Below are positions 60,501 through 64,000 of a stretch of DNA of 64,000 bases, piece by piece. The notes beneath the pieces were generated by a model, which made no database searches, was not told where the DNA came from, and saw only the letters and a program-made list of their open reading frames with translations. The first letter of the stretch is position 1. The number at the start of each line of letters is the position of its first letter. This stretch comes from Pseudomonas viridiflava. Its GTDB lineage: Bacteria > Pseudomonadota > Gammaproteobacteria > Pseudomonadales > Pseudomonadaceae. The translations under genes and the position numbers were made by a program. The stretch spans positions 310,001 to 374,000 of the forward strand of contig NZ_UTIQ01000327.1 of NCBI RefSeq assembly GCF_900582625.1. The letters run 5' to 3'.

Positions 60501-60537
60501 CGGCCCTGCTGCCCTCCTCGCCTCTAAGGACTGCCCG

Positions 60538-62139
60538 ATGAGCACCTGCGGTGAATTTCTGCTGAAGCAACTGGACGCCTGGGGCGTGGACACCGTGTTC
60601 GGTATTCCCGGTGTGCACACGGTGGAGCTGTATCGCGGCTTGCCCGCCACGGCGCTGCGCCACATCACGCCGCGCCACGAACAAGGCGCGGGCTTTATGG
60701 CCGACGGCTACGCGCGGGTCACCGGTAAACCTGGGGTGTGTTTCATCATCACCGGGCCGGGCATGACCAACATTCTGACCGCCATGGCGCAGGCCTATGG
60801 CGACTCGATTCCGATGCTGGTGATTTCCAGCGTCAACGAGCGTTCGCGCCTGGGCACTGGCAATGGCTACCTGCACGAGCTGCCCGACCAACGCGGGTTG
60901 ACCGCTGGCGTGACGGCGTTCAGCCATACCGTGCTCAGCGTCGACGAATTGCCCGAGGTGCTGGCCCGCGCCTTCGCCGTGTTCGACAGCGAACGCCCGC
61001 GTCCGGTGCACATCGAGCTGCCGCTAGACATCATCACCGCGCCGGCCGCGCACCTGGCCATTCAGCCGCGCGAACACTCAAGCCGACCCGCGCCTTCTGC
61101 CGAACTGATCAAACAGGCTGCCGCGAAACTGCACGGCGCAAAAAGGCCGCTGCTGTTGCTCGGCGGCGGCTGCCTGGAGGCGGCGGACGTCGCGTCGCAA
61201 CTGGCCACCGTTCTGGATGCGCCGACCGCCCTCACCATCAATGCCAAAGGCTTATTGCCCGCTGAGCATTTGCTGCTGATCGGCAGCAACCAGTCACTGG
61301 TGCCCGTGCGCGAATTGGCCGCCGCTGCCGACGTGATTCTGGCCATCGGCACGGAGCTGGGCGAAACCGATTACGACGTGGTGTTCGACGGCGGCTTTGC
61401 CTTGAATGGCGAGCTGATCCGCATCGACATCGACGCCCAGCAATTGCAGCGCAACCACGCGCCGACGCTGGCGATTCAAAGCGATGCGCGCGCGGCCATA
61501 GTCGCCCTGTTGGCCGAGCTGCCGGGCCGCACCGGCGATGCCGGCAGCCCTGGCGCTCAGCGTGCCGCCGCCGTGCGCGCGCAATTGGCTGATGGGTTTA
61601 GCGGCTGGGCGCATTACCGCAATCTGTTCGCCACCGTGCTCGGCGTGTTGCCGGAGGCCCGATTTGTCGGGGATTCCACGCAAACGGTGTACAGCGGCAA
61701 TCACTTGGTCGACCTGAACGCACCGCGCCGCTGGTTCAACTCCTCCACCGGCTACGGCACCCTCGGCTACGCCCTGCCCGCCGCCATCGGCGCAAAACTG
61801 GCTGAACCGCAGACGCCGGTTATTTGCCTGATCGGCGATGGCGGCCTGCAATTCAGCCTGCCGGAACTGGCCAGCGCGGTGGAGGCCAAGGTTGGCATCG
61901 TGATCTTGCTGTGGAACAACTACGGCTATGGCGAGATCAAGGGCTACATGGAGCGCCGGGGTATTGAGCCGATTGGGGTGGATATTTACACGCCGGACTT
62001 TATTGCCATAGCGCGGGGGTTTGGGTGTGTGGCGGAGCGGGCGATGGATTTGGGGCATTTGGCGCGGTTGTTGGAGACGGCGCCGGGTGACCGGCCGTTG
62101 GTGATTGAGATTGTTCAGGGGCCGCCGTTCGCTCCGTAA
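60538..62139 (+). CDS. aruI: TPP-dependent 5-guanidino-2-oxopentanoate (2-ketoarginine) decarboxylase
   Basis: A 533-aa enzyme of the acetolactate synthase-like TPP family. The N-terminal pyrimidine domain has the essential Glu in TPRHEQGAGFMADGYARV. The C-terminal domain binds TPP-Mg through GDGGLQFSLPELASAVEAKV to WNNYGYGEIK (GDG...NN). The AruI-type segments FGIPGVHTVELYRGLP and GTGNGYLHELPDQRG are present. AruI makes 4-guanidinobutyraldehyde in the arginine transaminase pathway, which after oxidation feeds GbuA. No aruH is adjacent. AAGGA lies upstream of the ATG. A generic benzoylformate-type decarboxylase is the alternative. Confidence 0.82.
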   Translation: MSTCGEFLLKQLDAWGVDTVFGIPGVHTVELYRGLPATALRHITPRHEQGAGFMADGYARVTGKPGVCFIITGPGMTNILTAMAQAYGDSIPMLVISSVNERSRLGTGNGYLHELPDQRGLTAGVTAFSHTVLSVDELPEVLARAFAVFDSERPRPVHIELPLDIITAPAAHLAIQPREHSSRPAPSAELIKQAAAKLHGAKRPLLLLGGGCLEAADVASQLATVLDAPTALTINAKGLLPAEHLLLIGSNQSLVPVRELAAAADVILAIGTELGETDYDVVFDGGFALNGELIRIDIDAQQLQRNHAPTLAIQSDARAAIVALLAELPGRTGDAGSPGAQRAAAVRAQLADGFSGWAHYRNLFATVLGVLPEARFVGDSTQTVYSGNHLVDLNAPRRWFNSSTGYGTLGYALPAAIGAKLAEPQTPVICLIGDGGLQFSLPELASAVEAKVGIVILLWNNYGYGEIKGYMERRGIEPIGVDIYTPDFIAIARGFGCVAERAMDLGHLARLLETAPGDRPLVIEIVQGPPFAP

Positions 62140-62239
62140 ATTCTGTATCCCAAATCGACGGACCGCCGCCTGCGCGGGGATGACGGCGGACTTAACAGAA
62201 ACACCCGTCATCCCCGCGCAGGCGGGGATCCAGAATTTT
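62138..62239. repeat. Inverted repeat pair of the TTCTGGATTCCCGC family
   Basis: The left arm AAATTCTGTATCCCAAATCG is eroded and ends GCGGGGATGACGG. The right arm CCGTCATCCCCGCGCAGGCG continues to GGGATCCAGAATTT. It starts within the aruI stop codon. Confidence 0.75.
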
Positions 62240-62290
62240 GAATGAGACAAAAGCCTCAGCCCGCACCGCGCGCACCAGAAAAGAGCCCCC

Positions 62291-63016
62291 ATGAAAATCG
62301 TCACCCGCGACAAATGGTTCGAAGTCCGCCACTGCTACGACGGCATCAGCCTTATCCACGAGCCCTACATCCGCCCGTTCTACCGCTGCAACCTCTGGCA
62401 CATTCATGGCCGCGATAAAGACGTGCTGCTCGACAGCGGCTCCGGCCTGGTAAGCCTGCGCGAACAGCTGCCGTGGCTCACGGAAAAGCCGCTGCTGGCC
62501 GTGGCCAGTCATTGCCATTTCGACCACATCGCCGGCCACCACGAATTTAACGAGCGCCTGGTGCACCCGGCCGAGGCAGACATTCTCGCGCACCCCGATG
62601 GCGCCAATACCTTGAGCACGGCATTCGTTGGCGATGACATGTTCGACGCCCACCCGGATTGCCCGCTGTGCTACGCCGAGTACCAGGTGAAAGCGGCGCC
62701 GGCCACCGGGTTTGTCGAGGACGGCGACGTGCTGGACCTGGGCAATCGCGTGTTGCAAGTGCTGCACACGCCGGGCCATTCGCCGGGCGGCATCAGCCTG
62801 TGGGAAGCCAGCACGGAAACGCTGTTCAGCGGCGACATCATCTACGACGGTCCGCTGATCGAAGATGCCTACCACTCCAACCTCGACGACTATGCCGCCA
62901 GCCTGGAACGCCTGCGGCGCTTGCCCGTGCGCACGGTGCATGGCGGACATTTCGACAGTTTTTCCGGCGAGCGTTTGCGCGGGATGATTGAAGGGTGGTT
63001 CAAGGTGCACGGCTGA
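62291..63016 (+). CDS. MBL fold metallo-hydrolase
   Basis: A 241-aa metallo-beta-lactamase-fold protein. The metal motif is ASHCHFDHIAGHHEF (HxHxDH), further ligands are in HTPGHSPGGIS and LFSGDIIYDGPL, and the last His is in TVHGGHFDSFSG. It starts with a KIVTRDKWFEVRHCYDGISL segment without signal peptide. It lies at the end of the gbu/aru cluster, 151 bp after aruI across a repeat. Hydrolysis of an ester or lactone is likely; the substrate is unknown. Confidence 0.87.
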   Translation: MKIVTRDKWFEVRHCYDGISLIHEPYIRPFYRCNLWHIHGRDKDVLLDSGSGLVSLREQLPWLTEKPLLAVASHCHFDHIAGHHEFNERLVHPAEADILAHPDGANTLSTAFVGDDMFDAHPDCPLCYAEYQVKAAPATGFVEDGDVLDLGNRVLQVLHTPGHSPGGISLWEASTETLFSGDIIYDGPLIEDAYHSNLDDYAASLERLRRLPVRTVHGGHFDSFSGERLRGMIEGWFKVHG

Positions 63017-63032
63017 GCGGGAAGATCAAAAA

Positions 63033-63057
63033 CTCGCGGCTAAAGCCGCTCCCACAG
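63033..63057. repeat. Single REP element
   Basis: CTCGCGGCTAAAGCCGCTCC, then CACAG: one REP arm just before copy 3 of the 82-bp element. Confidence 0.75.
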
Positions 63058-63070
63058 GTTCGGCGCTTTT

Positions 63071-63152
63071 GTAGGAGCGACCTTGGTCGCGAACCCTGGA
63101 AACACCAATCGAGAATTTTGTTTGCAGGGTTCGCCAGCAAGCTGGCTCCTAC
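63071..63152. repeat. 82-bp composite REP palindrome, copy 3
   Basis: Again 82 bp. The left arm has GCGACCTTGGTCGC and the right arm CCAGCAAGCTGG, so the two arms come from different variants. Confidence 0.8.
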
Positions 63153-63176
63153 AAAAAGACAATAAATCGCACCCAT

Positions 63177-63208
63177 AAAAAAACCGCAGCCTGGGCTGCG
63201 GTTTTTTT
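63177..63208. terminator. Bidirectional terminator between the MBL and RND genes
   Basis: AAAAAAACCGCAGCC-TG-GGCTGCGGTTTTTTT is a perfect palindromic stem with A and T tracts on either side, between convergent genes. Confidence 0.92.
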
Positions 63209-63224
63209 GTTGCTCACTTGGGCC

Positions 63225-64000
63225 TTAGTGGGCCAGCAGCGAGCCGCCTTTCTTGCCTGCCAACTTCTCGGGCTTGATGAGGAAGCGTGCCAGCGCTGGC
63301 AACAGCCACAGCGCGCCGAACATGTTCCACAACAGCATGAAGGTCAGCATCAGGCCCATGTCGGCCTGGAACTTGATCGCCGAGAAAATCCAGGTGCACA
63401 CGCCAATGGCCAGGCACAAGCCGGTGAACAGTACCGCTTTACCGGTGGATTTCAGGGTCTGGTAATAGGCTTCTTGCAGCGGCATACCGGCGCGCAGGAA
63501 GCTTTCCAGTCGGCTGTAGATATAGATGCCGTAGTCGACCCCAATACCCACACCCAACGCGATCACCGGCAAGGTCGCCACCTTCACACCAATGCCCAGG
63601 AAGGTCATCAGCGCGTTACCCAACACCGAGGTGAGGATCAGCGGCAGCACGATGCACAAGGTCGCCGCGAACGAGCGGAAGGTGATCAGGCACATGGTGG
63701 CCACGCAGATGTACACCAGGATCAGAATGGTGAACTCGGTTTCCTTGATCACTTCGTTGGTCGCCGCTTCGATACCAGCGTTACCGGCAGCGAGCAGGAA
63801 TTGCAGGTTCTCGTTGTCGTGTTCCTTGGCGAAGGCTTTCACCGCGTTAACCGCACGGTCGAGGGTTTCGGCTTTGTGGTCGTTGAGGAACACCAGCACC
63901 GGGGCCAGCGAGCAGTCGTTGTTGAACAGGCCATCAGCGCGGGCGATGGAGTTGTTCAGCACGTCTTTGTTGCGCGACAGGGTTTCCCATTTCAGGTTGC
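63225..64000 (-). CDS. RND superfamily (MMPL-type) transporter, C-terminal part (cut by window edge)
   Basis: The reverse strand is open from the stop at 63225 to the window edge (about 258 codons). The visible part has the end of a periplasmic domain (LLAAGNAGIEAATNEVIKET) and then about six membrane helices. The conserved segment LPVIALGVGIGVDYGIYIYSRL corresponds to the RND helix-4-like motif with Asp in the membrane. It ends GKKGGSLLAH. Such proteins export lipids or hydrophobic compounds, often next to DUF1302/DUF1329 genes in Pseudomonas, which would be outside the window. Substrate unknown. Confidence 0.85.
   Translation of the reverse strand, partial: NLKWETLSRNKDVLNNSIARADGLFNNDCSLAPVLVFLNDHKAETLDRAVNAVKAFAKEHDNENLQFLLAAGNAGIEAATNEVIKETEFTILILVYICVATMCLITFRSFAATLCIVLPLILTSVLGNALMTFLGIGVKVATLPVIALGVGIGVDYGIYIYSRLESFLRAGMPLQEAYYQTLKSTGKAVLFTGLCLAIGVCTWIFSAIKFQADMGLMLTFMLLWNMFGALWLLPALARFLIKPEKLAGKKGGSLLAH

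Overview
The window reads as a chromosomal segment of a Pseudomonas (Gammaproteobacteria), most like the P. fluorescens lineage. The support is high GC, the edd-glk-gltR-gtrS block divergent from gap, braCDEFG, the gbuR/gbuA pair, Pseudomonas-type REP palindromes (cores such as GCGGCTTTAGCCGC and TCGCGAGCAAGCTCGC), and proteins I recognise as close Pseudomonas orthologues. I see no rRNA, tRNA, CRISPR, phage or IS element. Species assignment is not possible from this window alone.

Layout. 1-9 kb: part of a methyltransferase gene divergent from gloB, then mltD, a MAPEG protein, a YhdH/AcuI oxidoreductase, sohB, and a phosphatase/SCP2/phosphotransferase/SDR group that looks like acyl-CoA metabolism. 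9-19 kb: an HDOD protein divergent from a Yej-type peptide ABC transporter operon (two tandem binding proteins, two permeases, a double ATPase), then fabI. 19-25 kb: DUF2288 and the branched-chain amino acid transporter braCDEFG, with a strongly structured, gene-free stretch between braC and braD. 25.3-27.7 kb: a four-gene bufferin-type RiPP operon (DUF2282 precursor, MNIO/DUF692 enzyme, DUF2063 partner, DoxX membrane protein), the most interesting recently described system here. 27.8-34 kb: a methyltransferase, a LysR regulator with an atypical SDR, a COG3650 lipoprotein, a tyrosine-phosphatase-like protein, an AraC regulator and a LysE exporter. 34-43 kb: tamA-tamB, a GNAT acetyltransferase, xthA, ccoG. 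43-51 kb: a MocR-type regulator, gtrS-gltR-glk-edd (Entner-Doudoroff entry) and divergent gap, with a HexR-like operator between edd and gap. 51-64 kb: a DTW-domain tRNA enzyme, an Aer-type receptor, gbuR, and a guanidino-compound cluster (gbuA, NTF2-like protein, NCS1 permease, polar amino acid ABC transporter, aruI-like 2-ketoarginine decarboxylase, MBL-fold hydrolase); the window ends in the 3' part of an RND-family transporter gene.

How the parts work together. The Edd/Glk/Gap block feeds glucose into the Entner-Doudoroff route, with GtrS/GltR and probably HexR as control. The gbu/aru cluster fits uptake of arginine-derived guanidino compounds, decarboxylation of 2-ketoarginine to 4-guanidinobutyraldehyde, and hydrolysis of 4-guanidinobutyrate to GABA and urea. 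The linking aldehyde dehydrogenase and the aruH transaminase are not in the window. The bufferin operon would make a secreted or periplasmic modified peptide that binds copper.

Intergenic space is rich in repeats. There are REP pairs, three copies of an 82-bp composite palindrome, a G/C-rich CCCTCACCCC family that includes a 126-bp unit repeated three times between gbuR and gbuA, and a third palindrome family (TTCTGGATTCCCGC). A conspicuous inverted repeat just upstream of gbuA is a good candidate for the GbuR operator.
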